Below, piece by piece: positions 11,962 through 24,905 of a stretch of DNA of 64,000 nt. A program made the position numbers and the translations under genes. Position 1 is the first letter of the stretch; each line of letters opens with the position of its first letter. This stretch comes from Siphonodentalium dalli (taxonomy: Eukaryota; Mollusca; Scaphopoda; Gadilida; Siphonodentaliidae): contig CP136064.1 of assembly GCA_032622095.1 (NCBI GenBank), forward strand, positions 52,520,073-52,584,072, read 5' to 3'. Under the pieces are notes generated by a model, which saw only the letters and a list, made by a program, of their open reading frames with translations, was not told the DNA's origin and did not search any database.

Positions 11962-12793
11962 TTCTGGGCCCCAACTGAACTGTTGAAACTAGCTAATGTG
12001 CAGATTTTTTTTGCGTGCTGGAATGTTTAACAAATGATTTGAGAACTCAATAATCCGTAGTCTCCGTTGACTGCAATGGTGTCTCCTAAACTGTCCAACA
12101 TCCCTCATTCATGTATACAGAGCTTGATATTGCAAGTGAGAGGGGGGATTAAGTCATTTCAAGACAACATTTACTGAACTCCCATCTCGATAGTGAAGTA
12201 TTTGGTGTTTACTCACCCTAGTTTCCCCAATTTCTCCCATTGGGTCATGATCGGCCCGCTGCTTTTTATGTCCAAGGGCTCCATCACATTTAAGGCCATG
12301 CGCCACAGATGGCAGCCATTCATATTATCTTTTTTGAGTTGCTATTGCTTGGGAAGGCAGGTTAATCTTCAACAGACAGCACCAGATACCTGATTGCATG
12401 GATGCCACATGGGTGCCTAACATATTACAACTAACGTGGATCGAGTGTTATACCCAGTACTACCTACATGTATAGCATCACAAACGCCGGTGGGGTCAGT
12501 GTCATCCTAGAATCGTGTTTAGAGTAGCTTTGAAACGCTATACATGGTACCTAGGAATGTTCGAAAATATGTCTCAGGGTACCTGGGAAATGAATGAATG
12601 GATAATGCCATCTTCTCATATCTTTGCATGTTCAAAGCATATTAGAGGAGCATTTTCATTGGCCCTTATGTATCTACATAATGAGTCCAGAATTAACGAG
12701 AGAGTGTATTTCTTGTCCAAATATTCCCCCCCCCCCCAAAGAGAGGGGGGGCCTATAATCTTCAAAGATAACTTTCTTTTTGGCCCCATTCCC

Positions 12794-12950
12794 ACGTTTC
12801 TATACTATATGGATTTCCCTACTCAGTTAGAAACGTTTACATTGGACTGTCTATTATTCATTTGGAGGGGTTTTCAGGAAAAATAAGCAGATAACGGATA
12901 ATAAAAGTACAGAAGGAGTCCTATTTATTACATGGAAAAGTTCAGATAAT
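12794..12950. mobile_element. MITE family G, fragment
   Basis: Contains CTATACTATATGGATTTCCC, ACATTGGACTGTCTATTATT and GTACAGAAGGAGTCCTATTT, which are family G inner segments. It lies within the H-arm pair. Confidence 0.6.
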
Positions 12951-13152
12951 GTTATAAACTTCCCTGTCAGAACATCAAAAAGGGCCAGGTTTTGAACAGG
13001 TGGAATATGATCTCTCCCATAGCCAGCCTCAGTAGAGGTTCATGGCATGATCTAATCTGGATTGACACATTAGACTTATGTGACATGTATCTTGAACTGT
13101 AAGAGGAGTTAAAATCATACCATATGAAGACATATTACAAAGACTAGATATA

Positions 13153-13554
13153 GACATTATAGTGTGTGACATTGCAGAATGAGGTCCACAGGAGGTGAAT
13201 TAGTGACGCTATCCCGCACAGCTTAGGTCTCAACTGCTATGGGAGACCTAGGATCAGATTGAAGTTCCCCAGTTGATGTTGGTGATGTTCACCCATTAGT
13301 CATCTCGATTATCCATTTTATCTTTAGCAAATTAGGGGATCTAGAAACTGAACAGAAGGGAAAAAGTAACTAAAAACAGTGTTAATTTAAGACTCTATAG
13401 ATACTTGCCAGAAGATGAGACCTAAGCAGAATGAGGTCCCCAGTCCTGAGAGGGTGAATTTAGTGATGCTGGCCTGCTGTGCAGGATAGCGCCACTAAAT
13501 TCACCCTCTGGGGACCTCATTCTCCACATGTCAGAAACACTATATCCAGGCTTG
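13153..13554. mobile_element. MITE family E, copy 2
   Basis: Left palindrome is mostly lost and the right one complete (13428-13524). The spacer matches copies 1, 4 and 5. Confidence 0.75.
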
Positions 13555-13643
13555 ACATATTATGAGTCACCAGCTAGCTTACAAGATTTCTACAGATGTA
13601 CAATTCAATCTCTGCCACTTTAGTTTGTCTAACAGATACCCAA

Positions 13644-14199
13644 TTAACACTTTCTTGACTGGAGCTTCTTGAAATTTTGCAAAAACACTGTGCCAATACA
13701 TTCTCTTCTATATGCGAGTCGCCCATAGGGCGCCCCGCATATATAAGAGAATGCATTGGCCTAACAATATTTACCATGACCTTGTAGGCCAGTGTATTCT
13801 TATATATGTGAAGCGCCCTATGAAAGACTCGCAGGTATAAGAGAATGCACTGGTGCAGGGCCTTTAACCCTTTCACTGCCAGGGGCCGATCTCATCGGCC
13901 CTAATTTACAGTCTGTAAAATCGGCCCTAAAAAAAAACGTTAGATTCCCTGGCACTAAATCTACAAAATAAGTCTGTTAAAGAATACAAGAAAAAATTAT
14001 CAAAATTGTAAAAAATAATAACAAATGATGAAAAATTGTTAGGCCAATGCATTCTCTTATATATGCGAGGCGAACTATGGTCGACTCGCATATATAAGAG
14101 AATGCATTGGCACAGGGTATATGGGTTGATACAAAAATCGGACCTGGCACTGAAAGGGTTAATGCTGCACCAGTACAGTTCCCATCATGAATGGGTTAA
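13644..14199. mobile_element. MITE family D, copy 2, carrying a nested A2
   Basis: Starts TTAACACTTTCTTGACTGGA and ends CCCATCATGAATGGGTTAA. Hairpins at 13692-13760 and 13788-13852. A2 splits it at the same TTAA site as in D1. Confidence 0.8.
13864..14162. mobile_element. MITE family A, copy 2
   Basis: TTAACCCTTTCACTGCCAGG to CTGGCACTGAAAGGGTTAA, hairpin at 14041-14109, TTAA on both sides. Confidence 0.88.
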
Positions 14200-14404
14200 A
14201 AGTGTTTAGCCCCTCAATTAAGAAACATGATGCAAGGAAATTGCTCAAAGGGTTGGTTCTTTACTTGGTGATTGTATGAAATGATGACAAGTCCTTCTGT
14301 GGTGCTGGTTTTATGTAATTCAACATTGATACTCATGAATCTGTTATAGATTCAGGATTATCAACAAATACCCCACTGAGGACTTAAAAAAAAACATGGA
14401 TCAT

Positions 14405-15262
14405 GGGACTAGCCTAGAGGTTTCAAATTTGGAGAAGCCACTTCTCCCTACTTGACTATTATGGAGAAGTGGACTGTTAATAGGGAGAAGACATGATGTC
14501 TCAAGTTCAATTTAAACCCCAGCATCACCATTTTATTATCAACTAAGTATTATGCAATACAATAGCCCATTTATCAAACCATTAAATGGAGTAAAAACAC
14601 TATTATAATCATAAAATACAGTTTAAATAATATGCTGTAGTGACATATGTGACCCGCCATATCAAATCCAGTCAGAAGTCAGGATTTTTTTTACCCTGTG
14701 CCAATGCATTCTCTTATATATGCGAGTCGACCATAGGTCGCCTCGCATATATAAGAGAATGCATTGGCCTAACAATTTTTTACAATTTTAAAAATTTGTT
14801 CTTGTATTCTTTAACAATTTTATAATTTCACCCATACAGAGCCCCAGACAAACATGAGCAGACTACACTCTTCTATATGCTTCTATATATATGTGGGGCT
14901 CCCTGCAGGGTAATGGATGTTTTTTTATTTTATGTCCTAAAAATTGTAAGAAACATTTATTTAAAAAACATGATAAAAAATTGTAGGCCAATGCATTCTC
15001 TTATATATGCGAGGCGACCTATGGTCGACTCGCATATATAAGAGAATGCATTGGCACAGGGAAAAAAATCCCGACTTCCGCCTGGATTTGATATGGCGGG
15101 TCACATAGGCATACTTGTATATATGAGAGAGGTCACTTGTTTCTGGGACAAAATTAGGGAGAAGTGACACAATTTAGGGAGAAGATGTCGTCTCCCAAGT
15201 CGGCCTCTAGGTTGGTTCCTGTCTCCCAAGTCGGCCTCTAGGCTGGTTCCTGGCCTGGGAGT
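14405..15262. mobile_element. MITE family I, copy 2, split by MITE C1
   Basis: Left part has GGAGAAGCCACTTCTCCC and GGAGAAGTGGACTG. Right part has GGGAGAAGTGACAC and CCCAAGTCGGCCTCTAGG, the latter in two tandem copies. C1 sits between. Confidence 0.5.
14648..15105. mobile_element. MITE family C, copy 1
   Basis: TGTGACCCGCCATATCAAAT to the inverse, flanked by TA. Hairpins at 14700-14768 and 14988-15054. Inserted in an I element. Confidence 0.9.
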
Positions 15263-16359
15263 CGACTGTACATGAGTCTATGTGAGAGAATGAAACTGTT
15301 TGATTAAATTGAAGCTGACCCAAATGGTTATACACATGTACATGTATATTGAATTATTATTTTTTTCTCCTATTTGAACTCTGGTAGGTCAAACTAATTC
15401 AAAGCAGCATTTTGCGTGGAAACTATTGTTACATGTATGTAAACAAAACTGTTACAGTGATTTGTACACAAACTTAGCTAACCGTGTTCAAATATTTTGG
15501 TCTGAATATAATTTTCAGAATATTTTTCAATGCTTTGACCTTTTCCAATGTTTGCTGTCACGTTTTGATTAAACTTTGGTATCTTATTGGAGTTTTAGCA
15601 GTATTTCCACCGTAACAGTAATGTTCACATAACAATGGTTTTGACATGTGAAATCTCATAATAATGAAAATGAGAACAAAATCAATCTATTTTTCATGTA
15701 CTGTTGATGATAGTAACTTTGTTTTACTGACTTATATGTTATTCCGCATAGACCCACTTTGAAGGCCTTGAGTCCCTGCTTGTTGCCAAATCCTCTTCCT
15801 CCCTATAATTCAACATTTACATATATATTGATTTCATGCTGCACATTTATTATATACCTCAGGGAAGAAATAAATATTGTTTAAACTAGATGGGTGCTGA
15901 AAGCGCTGAACCAGTCACTGTAAGATCTCTAACATCCATGTTTAATGGTATACCCATATTCAATCAGTGTTTAACTGCGACACAGTCAGGAGTTTCTGCA
16001 TGAACTTCCGATTATCACATTGAATAATATGAATGAAATTTCAACTCAACATTCTAAAGCAATCACGAGATGGGCTCATAAAAAAACTCGAAGGGTAGGT
16101 GTCACTGCCAGTACACCCGCTTTCTGGATTCAGCAACACAAAGTAGGTGATGCAGGAGATTTGACATAACATAAAGATAAGAAGTGCAATGCACATAGCT
16201 TATGTAGCTTCAATATTCACTTCAATGGCTGCAAGCAGAGCCATAATTGAAAGATTGTTTGTTCCCCTCTCCCGACCAACACATTTGTTTTATGCCGACT
16301 GAAAATATTATTCATTTTTCAATTCATTTTTTATACCAGCAGCGAGCTTTGGTTTATAA
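15263..16359. other. No gene recognised
   Basis: Unique-looking AT-rich sequence with ACATGTACATG words. Confidence 0.6.
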
Positions 16360-16735
16360 TAAAATTTTAATGCTCCCAAATTACTATTTCTTTGGCTTCT
16401 GGGGTAAAAAATATTCGATTCGAGTCGAGGAACCCATGCACCCATCAAAGCTCAGAGTGATCAGATATTGATTTTTGAAATTTGTTATTTCTCGAGATAA
16501 GTATTTTTTTTCCGCCTGGCAAAATTTTGTCAAGGCGACAGTTCAGACCAAATTGTGGAAGAAGATGGATAACCATAAAATCAAGTGGCTTTGTGTTAAT
16601 ATATTTTACAATCCGGCCATATTTCGTTGAACAAAATGTTGATAAATAACACGTTTCGGGCAATTTTATACTATAGTTGACTGTGGTTAGTATTATTTTT
16701 GGGCAAATAATCAATTCTGGTAACTGAAGCAGGGG
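16360..16735. mobile_element. MITE family F, copy 2 (truncated)
   Basis: Shares ATTACTATTTCTTTGGCTTC, GATTCGAGTCGAGGAACCC and CACGTTTCGGGCAATTTT with other copies. Terminal AGGTACTC ends are not preserved. Confidence 0.65.
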
Positions 16736-17265
16736 GGGGGGGGGGGGGTGAACAAAAAAAATCCGGCACGTATGCCGGGGTGGGTGGGTGGTCTAAGCCA
16801 CCAACAAGCAATTTTTTCCGCAACTAAAAAAACAAATTCCTGCTTGTTTTTTAGTGTTTTGGCAATGAGTTGGGCTTCAAACCCACTTTGAATGAGAGAA
16901 ATAATGTAATTCTAACTGTAAACTGACTGCAGGCAGTTATCGTGTTGTATTTTGTTGCAAATTTTGAAATCCAAGATGGCCGCTGGCAGCCATGTTTTTT
17001 TGGCCGAATGACCTCAAAATGACTCATTCCTATTTACATGTCCATGTTAACATCCATGATAAATAGTATGCACAGAAATTCATATACAGCTGTTTACAGT
17101 GAATTTCCCCCCGCAAATCTCTGTTTTAGTGTTAAAAGGGGGGGGTGGGTGTCAAAAAATGGTCGGAAAAAACTCTGAAAACGGAAAAAAATTTGGGGGT
17201 GGGGGTGGGTGTGTACAAAAAATGATCGAAAGGGAAAAAATGCCATACGTGCCTGAATTTTTGCG
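16727..17265. mobile_element. Probable relative of the poly-G element
   Basis: CAG followed by about 18 G, then GGCACGTATGCC; the inverse GCCATACGTGCC is at 17247. GGGTGGGTGTCAAAA is shared with the element at 37596. The right poly-C end is missing. Confidence 0.45.
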
Positions 17266-18260
17266 ACAATAGAGTTATCCCGCTTACTTTGTCTTTGTCA
17301 ATGCACGTGGTTGGTTCGTCACATAGAACACATTGGATTACTCCCCTTGCATCCATGTAAGATGTCGCGTGCTAAAGTTAAACAACCTGGTCTCTGCGTT
17401 AATTCATTATTCGACAAACCCTGTGATAACTGAATAACTCCTGACATGGGGTGGGGTGATGGTGCAGTGCCAGGACGGAGTGGGTTGGTGGGGAGGGGGG
17501 CATCTGCGGCATGGTGGAAAGAGTATTTACTGGTAGGTGTGGTAGATTCTTGGGTGAGTTTGGGGGAGTTGGCTTGGGGGAGGGGTGTATGATATCCAGA
17601 TCCACTACAAACATTATCTAAGCTAAAACTCAAATTTCGAAGTCAAAAAGACAATTAAATCTGATCAATATTATAGGACAAATCCTGATTCAAAGTATAC
17701 TTTGATCTACCACTGGACACATACGAAGTTTGGTGATGATCAAGGAACTACAACCAATGACAACAAATCTTCGATTTAAACACACCTGTTTTTATATCAA
17801 ACCAAGTTGAGTTGTAATCAAGCAACATAAAGTTTGTTATAACATGAATCTGGAATTAGTCTACTATTACTCTTATATACGTATGTCTCAATTCACATCC
17901 AGTTCTCTTTCTGAGTCTAGAATGATGAAATATCCCTCGTATTGTGACATTCTATTTTTCAAAGTGTCTTTGATTGATACAGACTCTCTCAACCCTAAAA
18001 CAGGACCCTAGATTCTACACCAGTTGTGAATCTGAATGTCCCTAGGTCTCCTGGATAACATAAAGATTAAATGTGCAATGAACATAGCGAACACAATGTT
18101 CGCTTAAATGACTGCAGCTCAGAACAGTAAAAAGCATATAACTACAGGATATGGTTCAATAAATGTGACGCCTTGGATTTTTTGAACAAGCTATAAACAC
18201 CAAGCAACAATTCATTGGATATCAACAGCCCCAGGTGCATTGAGATTGTATGTGCTATAT
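17266..18260. other. No gene supported
   Basis: A Pro/Ser/Thr-rich minus frame at 17319-17633 lies over a GT- and GGGG-rich stretch and has no family resemblance. Confidence 0.5.
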
Positions 18261-18430
18261 ACAGTAATGCCCTAAATAACCGACTCCTTAACCACAGCAG
18301 AATTATGGGTAATTTTTCTCACTGAGAGCTTTCCGGTGAAGGGCAACAAGCCATATTTCCGACTAAATCCTGAAAAATTACCCATAATTCTGCTGTGGTT
18401 AAGGAGTTGATTATTTAGGGCATTACTGTA
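18261..18430. mobile_element. Palindromic MITE family P, copy 3 (left arm shortened)
   Basis: Ends CAGTAATGCCCTAAATAA and the inverse, with TA flanks. The left arm lacks about 45 bp between GGGTAATTTTT and CTCACTGAGAGC. Confidence 0.85.
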
Positions 18431-19259
18431 CATAGTCCATAGAGGAAACCATAATACCAGGGTGTTGTGTGTATGATAGCTCTTAAGCAACAACTGTTTA
18501 TATTAATAATAACTGTTTGACCCAAGTATGTCTAAACTGAGAAGAATGAGTTAAAGTGATGCACACTCACGGATCTTATGTGTTTTACATACTAAGATGG
18601 TTTACTGCATACACAGCAGTTTGTTAAAGATATGGTAGGCATTGGAGGTGTGTATATTCTTGTTTAAATAGTCACATCCGTTAAAATGCCATAAACAGAA
18701 AGAATATTAAAATATAGACAGATTGTTTTCTTATACCAATCATAAATATCGTGTAAATGGCATTCTATTGTATTTTGTATGCTGCGTTATGTAAACAAAC
18801 AGTATGTAAAGAGTGAGCAATAAGCAAAACACTCAACAGTGGGGAGACTCCACTAAGTGAACTTTGGTTAAAACTGATACCATGTTATTTACAACATAGC
18901 CCTTGCTAATCTTTGCCACTCAAGATTTCGGTGTAGAATGGGTCACGTGAACCAATCTCTCAAAAATAGTACAACGGTGTTGAGTGTTTTGCTTATCGCA
19001 CACCGTACATGTATATAAACAAACAATCGGCTCATAAAAAGTATTTTTTGTGGATAATATCAGATTCATACTATCACTATACTATACTTTAGTATTTTCT
19101 TGAGGAAATTTTCATAATTTTGTAACTTTCGTTTTTAAATTATAACCTACAACGAAGGCCATCCGTGCCTTTAAAGTCTAATTGGTACAGTCATGTGAGT
19201 AGAAGTGATGAGAATGGGGTGCACCTCAGGTCCACAACAAATATTTGAAACTACGCTAA
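18431..19259. other. No gene recognised
   Basis: GTGTTGAGTGTTTTGCTTAT at 18969 and a diverged inverse near 18815 hint at an old inverted-repeat element. Nothing coding. Confidence 0.4.
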
Positions 19260-19629
19260 GGCCAAAAAAATATATATACCTGTGTTTCTGGTGACATGCA
19301 AGAAAAAAATAGGGGAGGTGGGTGGCTTTTCATTTTATTTAATTTTTTTTTAATATATTGTAATTTATTGTTTTATTGAATAAAACATGGAAATATAAAA
19401 ATTAGTTAGCATAAGTTTGATTCAGCTGTGACCTAATTGAAGTGTGGTAAAATTTCCGGTTTAATAGTACACACAATATGTCCGTTTTATACAGAAATGA
19501 ATCATTTTACATGGAAAATAAAATCGGATGCGTACTAATTTTGTAAAATCAATAAAATGACAATGGTCGGGGGGTGCCGGAATAGGGGCGGGCAGGTCAC
19601 CAGAAACACAGGTCTTTTTTATTTTGGCC
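19260..19629. mobile_element. GGCC-ended element family T, copy 1
   Basis: GGCCAAAAAAATATATA to the inverse, with CTGTGTTTCTGGTGAC in both ends. Flanks TAA and CAA. Compare the other T copies. Confidence 0.7.
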
Positions 19630-19972
19630 CAATATAATATTATGTCTCAATACGCATTTACCTGTCTATTGAGTCTGGAACGATGAAATCCATAATATTT
19701 TATGATAGTTATCTAAATACTATGTAATGGTATGTAGTCTGAGAGACAGATCATCTGAAGAAAACCAGGCTCACAGAGGTCAAACCTGATGAAAATCAAG
19801 GCCATTTAAGTCCATTAACATTTTTTGGCATTTTTCAACAGTTTTTCAAGATTATCTTTAATTCTTTTTCATATTGCCGAAAACCAAGGCTATTCAAAAC
19901 CACATATGGTAATTCAAGTAACTTCCAGGGCTTGTAATGGTTATTTGTCAAATCCAATGCTATCCCTTGCTT

Positions 19973-20516
19973 TGACCCTTTCCATACTAAATACTCATTG
20001 ATGAGTAGTTATCTGTAAGGAAATTTTCAGAAATGTTCAACTAGGTCATTTGTTGAACATTTAATTGTCACCAAAGAATATGAATACTTCTGCACAAGCC
20101 TTGAAATAGGGTGTCTGTCATTTGCAGAATGAGGTCCCCATGGGGTGAATTTAGTGATGCTACCCCACATAGCGGGCTAGCATCACCAAATTCACCCTCT
20201 GGGGGACCTCATTCTGCTTACACCTCAGCAGAATGAGGTCCCCAGAGGGTGAATTTGGTGATGCTAGCCTGCTATGCAGGGTAGCATCAGCAGAATGAGG
20301 TCCCCAGAGGGTGAATTTGGTGATGCTAGCCCGCTATGCGGGGTAGCATCACTAAATTCACCCTCTGGGGACCTCATTCTGCAAATGACAGACACCCTAT
20401 TTCAAGGCTTGGTCAGCTGCTTATTTTCTTCAACACCCCTCATGAATAAAAGACTATTCTAATATTTACTTTTATAACTTGGTGGGAGAATCCATTTAAT
20501 ATAGAAATGGTTAAAT
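19973..20516. mobile_element. MITE family G, copy split by E3
   Basis: Left part CCCTTTCCATACTAAATACT with the GTTGAACATT palindrome. Right part CACCCCTCATGAATAAAAG to ATAGAAATGGTTAA. E3 occupies 20095-20411. Confidence 0.7.
20095..20411. mobile_element. MITE family E, copy 3, inserted in a G element
   Basis: Outer ends CAAGCCTTGAAATAGGGTGT and the inverse. Inside are tandem and inverted GAATGAGGTCCCC units. Family G sequence lies on both sides. Confidence 0.85.
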
Positions 20517-20953
20517 GACCTGTGGGAACCCTGCAATAAAACATGACCAAGCCCTTCTGTAATATATACCAATTGACTGCCTGAAATGTTCCCAAGCATC
20601 CTGTATTTTGATTCCTGGAATATACAATTATAAGACTCACTACAGTACAAGAAACACTTCTGGGGAAAATACCATGGCTAAATCTGGTACATAAATAATA
20701 ACCTGTTGCAAATGCCAAATCACTGTGCTATTTGTAACAGTTGTTCCAGGAATACCAATGATCCCCAAGTACATTATGTGAGGCACTGCAGAAATATTGT
20801 GAATACCCTATTACCCTGTGTGCTAAATAGTGCATTTGTAATTCTGATGCATCAATAATATGCTAGAAACAAAAGACCAATAGATACTATCTGGACATTA
20901 GCATTAACAATTGTATGCATTATCACATCAATCCTGTAATATCTTAATTAGAT

Positions 20954-21166
20954 ACAATAATGCCCTAAATAATCGACTCCTCAACCACAGCAGAATTATG
21001 GGTAATTTTTCAGGATTTAGTCGGAAATATGGCTTGTTGCCATTCATTGGAAAGCTCTCAGTAGATTTTCCAATGAATGGCAACAAGCCATATTTCCGAC
21101 TAAATCCTGAAAAATTACCCATAATTCTTCTGTTGTTAAGGAGTCGATTATTTAAGGTATTACTGT
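20954..21166. mobile_element. Palindromic MITE family P, copy 4
   Basis: Complete arms with several substitutions (ATTCTTCTGTTGTTAAG in the right arm). Confidence 0.85.
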
Positions 21167-21259
21167 AACTGTAGGCAAAATATCAACCGGATGACGCTTG
21201 CGCAAGGAACAAGCCTCACCCAGAGATCTTCAAACCCCCTCCCAGACACAAAATGGGTT

Positions 21260-21421
21260 AATTCAGGCGCAGCTAGAGGAAGACATTGGAGAATTCAGGC
21301 GCAGCTAGAGGAAGACATTGGAGAATTCAGGCACAGCTAGAGGAAGACATTGGAGAATTCAGGCACAGCTAGAGGAAGACATTGGAGAATTCAGGCACAG
21401 CTAGAGGAAGACATTGGAGAT
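21260..21421 (+). repeat. Tandem repeat, 5 x 32 bp
   Basis: Unit contains AATTCAGGCGCAGCTAGAGG then AAGACATTGGAG. Copies 1-2 have GCGC and copies 3-5 have GCAC. Confidence 0.95.
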
Positions 21422-21522
21422 ATCTTCTCTCAAAAAGTGTCACTGCTCCCTATTTGTGTCCCAGGGAGCCGTGACCTCTCTCGGTTTCTGCTATTCCAAC
21501 ATTCATATGTCCAAATAATGTT

Positions 21523-21788
21523 TTAACCCTTTCTATACTAAATGGATTCTCCCAGTCAGTTAAAAAATGTACATCAGAATGGTTTATTATTCATTTGGAG
21601 GGATATTAAGATAATAAAAGCAGACGACAGCTAAATAAAAGTACAGAAGTTGCCCTATTTATAAAGGGAAATGTTTAGATTATAATATGTTTAACAAACG
21701 ACCTATTGTCGTTTGTTGAACCTATTATCTGAACATTTCCTATGGGGAAAACTGCTCATCAATGATACTTTAGTATAGAATGGGTTAA
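21523..21788. mobile_element. MITE family G, complete copy
   Basis: TTAACCCTTTCTATACTAAA to TTTAGTATAGAATGGGTTAA, with a central CGACCTATTGTCG hairpin near 21701-21713. Confidence 0.85.
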
Positions 21789-22219
21789 CCCTTTCAGTGC
21801 CAAGGGCCGATCTCATCGGCCCCCTTTTTTTAGTTTTTTTTTTTTTTGTTGTTGAATTTTTTTGGGGTATTCTTAAGCATGCTATAGCAAATTTAAAAAC
21901 AAACTGGATAAAACCGTAGGGGCATGTTATAACTCAAAACTATCACCAAGTATTCATAGTAATAATTTTGATGCCCATGAAAAACGTGAGATTCCCTGGC
22001 ACTAAACTTACGAAATAAGTCTGTTAAAGAATATAAGAAAAAATTATTAAAATTGTAAAAAATTGTAAAAAATAATAACAAATGATGAAAAATTGTTAGG
22101 CCAATGCATTCTCTTATATATGCGAGGCGACCTATGGTCGACTCGCATATATAAGATAATGCATTGGCACAGGGTATATGGGTTGATACAAAAATCGGAC
22201 CTGGCACTGAAAGGGTTAA
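21785..22219. mobile_element. MITE family A, copy 3 (long form)
   Basis: TTAACCCTTTCAGTGCC to GGCACTGAAAGGGTTAA, with an extra ~200-bp inner segment and a hairpin at 22099-22167. Its left TTAA is also the right TTAA of G4. Confidence 0.85.
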
Positions 22220-22334
22220 AAATGCATATGCTGATTTACATGTATACAGAATACTAGTAATTGTGTTCTTACTGATTATAATGTGAATATAATTTATTTA
22301 TTGTACTGCATCATACTAATTTTATTATGGAAAG

Positions 22335-22455
22335 CTGATCTTCCGGTGTAAATTTAACTTCAGCCTTCATGAATTCTTCCAGTTAGCAGTCCACTTCGCC
22401 TTAATAATCAGGTACGGACAATTGACTTCTCTCAATTGGAAAAAATCCTAGCTGG
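22335..22455. mobile_element. MITE family I, fragment
   Basis: Diverged GTAAATTTAACTTCAGCC and CAGTCCACTTCGCC segments resemble the right part of copy 1. Confidence 0.3.
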
Positions 22456-24437
22456 AATCAGGGTTTAATAGTTGTAAACCTTAACCACCGATTGCTCATT
22501 CATATTCCACCTAATATGACCATACGCTAGCGTAAATAACGAACCACAGCTAAAACACATGCATAAGCTAGGATATATCTGTGTCTTTTTAATCCTAAAA
22601 ATAACTTCATAGATGCGTATTCCCTTCAAATAAGATTAACTTAGGCCTTATATCGTGGTGTGGTTATGATATATAACACTCCATACATGCAGAAGGGTTC
22701 ATCGACAGTGGGTTCTTTCGCAATTTCGTGTATAAATTAGGTCAATCATATCATACATCAAGGCATGTGAGAAATCAGAGATTCACAATGCAAACAGACT
22801 ACGAATTCACCGACTCAGACTTAAAACCTAAATAAAAAACTTTTGAAAGCCTTTCCTATTGAACAAATTATTATAGAATATAAACTACCAACATCAAACT
22901 GAAAGTATTCAAAAGTCAAGACTGTTTGTTGTTGTCAACAGGGGGTATTTTACTGAATAAACCATTATACTATTGACGCTGCATGTGCAATCCAAGTGAG
23001 ATATGTACTACACTAAGAAGCTTGTCGATTTCATCAAGTTCATTTCATTCATCAAAATGTCATGTCGATTTCAACGAAACTCGACGAGCAACGTCATCAT
23101 GTAGCTTTCACCATCGACAGAATTTGCGATAACCTGATGTATCTTCTGCTTTGTTCATAAGTATGTGTTTCTTGTCGATTCATGAAAATAGAAGGATATC
23201 TGAGGATTATCAGATTCACGTATGTACTCGGTAATATTATGATAATTTAAACGCGATATAATAACGTTTGCTTGCATCACAAATTTCGATTTCGATTCCA
23301 GTATTGTCCCCAGCCCAGCCAGAGTGATTGAGATTTTCCCATTGCACGCGACATTTATATTTTAGGCCACTCCATTGCAATATTCGACAGTCCATAATGT
23401 TATAATTATGTTCTCAATAAAATGTAAACCGTGGCTACGAATGAACTTCACTGTGCATAATTCCGATAGAAACTCCCCTCAATTTGGAACGCCGGCCATT
23501 GAAAGAGGCACACGTTTATTTCAGATTACGACATTAATGCTTTAAGCCCACCGATCTACTCTGCGACAAAAGCGCTCGCAAAAATTCAAAACAGCAGTGT
23601 CATATTAGATAATAATTGGTGATGTCACAAAATCAGATATAGTCTATATATGACCAAAGCATCCGACTTTGGTTTGTTATGATCAGTGGATGGACACATT
23701 CTATTTAATTGTACGATAAACTCTACTTAAAGTGATATAAAACAGAGGTGCCAGTACATTGAAATATTAATCTTACTTATTATTGATAAAACATCAACAC
23801 AACACTGTGTTTCTCTAATTTCAAGCCAATTTGTTCACAAGGTAAATTAATGTAACTGAATACGTAGTAGAAGACAACTTCATGTGATATATGGTCAAGG
23901 AGTGACAACGAAATAACATTGTTGAAGACACAATACTTATGGGTTTTCTGTGATTACTCAATTTTCTATACAGTATAGCCTTGATAATAATGATGTTTTC
24001 AACTTTTAATTGATTCCACCCCTTTAAATATATGAAGGTACATGGCCAATTATAAACCAGCTGAATCAAAACCAAGATGGAATATTTTTTTGGTTTGCAA
24101 ATTCAAGGAGATATACAAATATAAATTAATATCTCACTAAAAGTAGGCCTACTGATTACGTTGCCATAAAAAGTTGTGGTGTTTGTGTCAAGAGGAAACT
24201 ATATAAATCCAGAAAATGCTCGCTTCAGGCAGAATAATTTAATAGCATTAGCTTTAAGCTATAGAAAATATCAAGTTTTTTTTAATATGATTAGCAAAAT
24301 GCTACATATACATGTACATGTTTGACATACGGTTAATTCATTAACTCGCTCATATGGAAATATAATCCTTGTTTTAAGATTTCCCAAAAAACTTCTTAAA
24401 TGTTATACATGTAACTCAAAACTGCATAAAAAATCTT
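22456..24437. other. No gene recognised
   Basis: About 2 kb of low-repeat AT-rich sequence, one of the few long stretches here without an obvious MITE. Confidence 0.55.
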
Positions 24438-24905
24438 TTAAAGGTACTCAATCCGTAAAGAGGGTCCCCATCTCAACAGATTCCAACAACAACAATCCGA
24501 TCAGAGGGTCCTATATTACTATTTCTTTGGCTTTGGGGGTAAACAATATTTGATTCGAGTCGAGGAACCCATCAAACAAAGCTCAGAGTTATTAGATATT
24601 GATTTTTGAAATTTTTTATTAACTCGAGATGAGTACTAATAACTGCTCTGGATGTGTACTCCAAATCTATTCAAACAGACAAGGATGGATAACTCTAAAA
24701 TCAAGTGGTAATTTTAACGCAATTTTGACTGAGTTCTGGGCCAGATAGTATTCCCGATAATGAAAAATAATAGATTTCTAAAATCGATATCTAACAAATC
24801 TGAGCTTTGATGGGTGACTTCCTCGACTCGAATCAAATATTTTTGACCCCCTGAAGCCATTGAAATAGTAATTGAGAGGAGTTTTATCGGATTGAGTACC
24901 TTTAA
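24438..24905. mobile_element. MITE family F, copy 3 (complete)
   Basis: TTAAAGGTACTCAATCCG at left and CGGATTGAGTACCTTTAA at right: inverted ends in a TTAA duplication. Confidence 0.85.

Larger units (their letters stand above)
11817..13064. mobile_element. Family H, probable larger copy
   Basis: Left arm TAGATCATGCCTTGAATCTC at 11817 and inverted right arm ending CATGGCATGATCTA at 13064, about 110 bp each. No convincing target duplication. The interior holds unrelated sequence and a G fragment. Confidence 0.6.

Noticed and set aside
17319-17633. Pro/Ser/Thr-rich 104-aa minus frame
   Set aside because: Low-complexity GT-rich DNA, two overlapping open frames, no splice or family support.
20911-21168. 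Frames with NRLLNHSRIMGNFSGFSRKY at several loci
   Set aside because: Translations of the palindromic family P; both strands give the same peptide.
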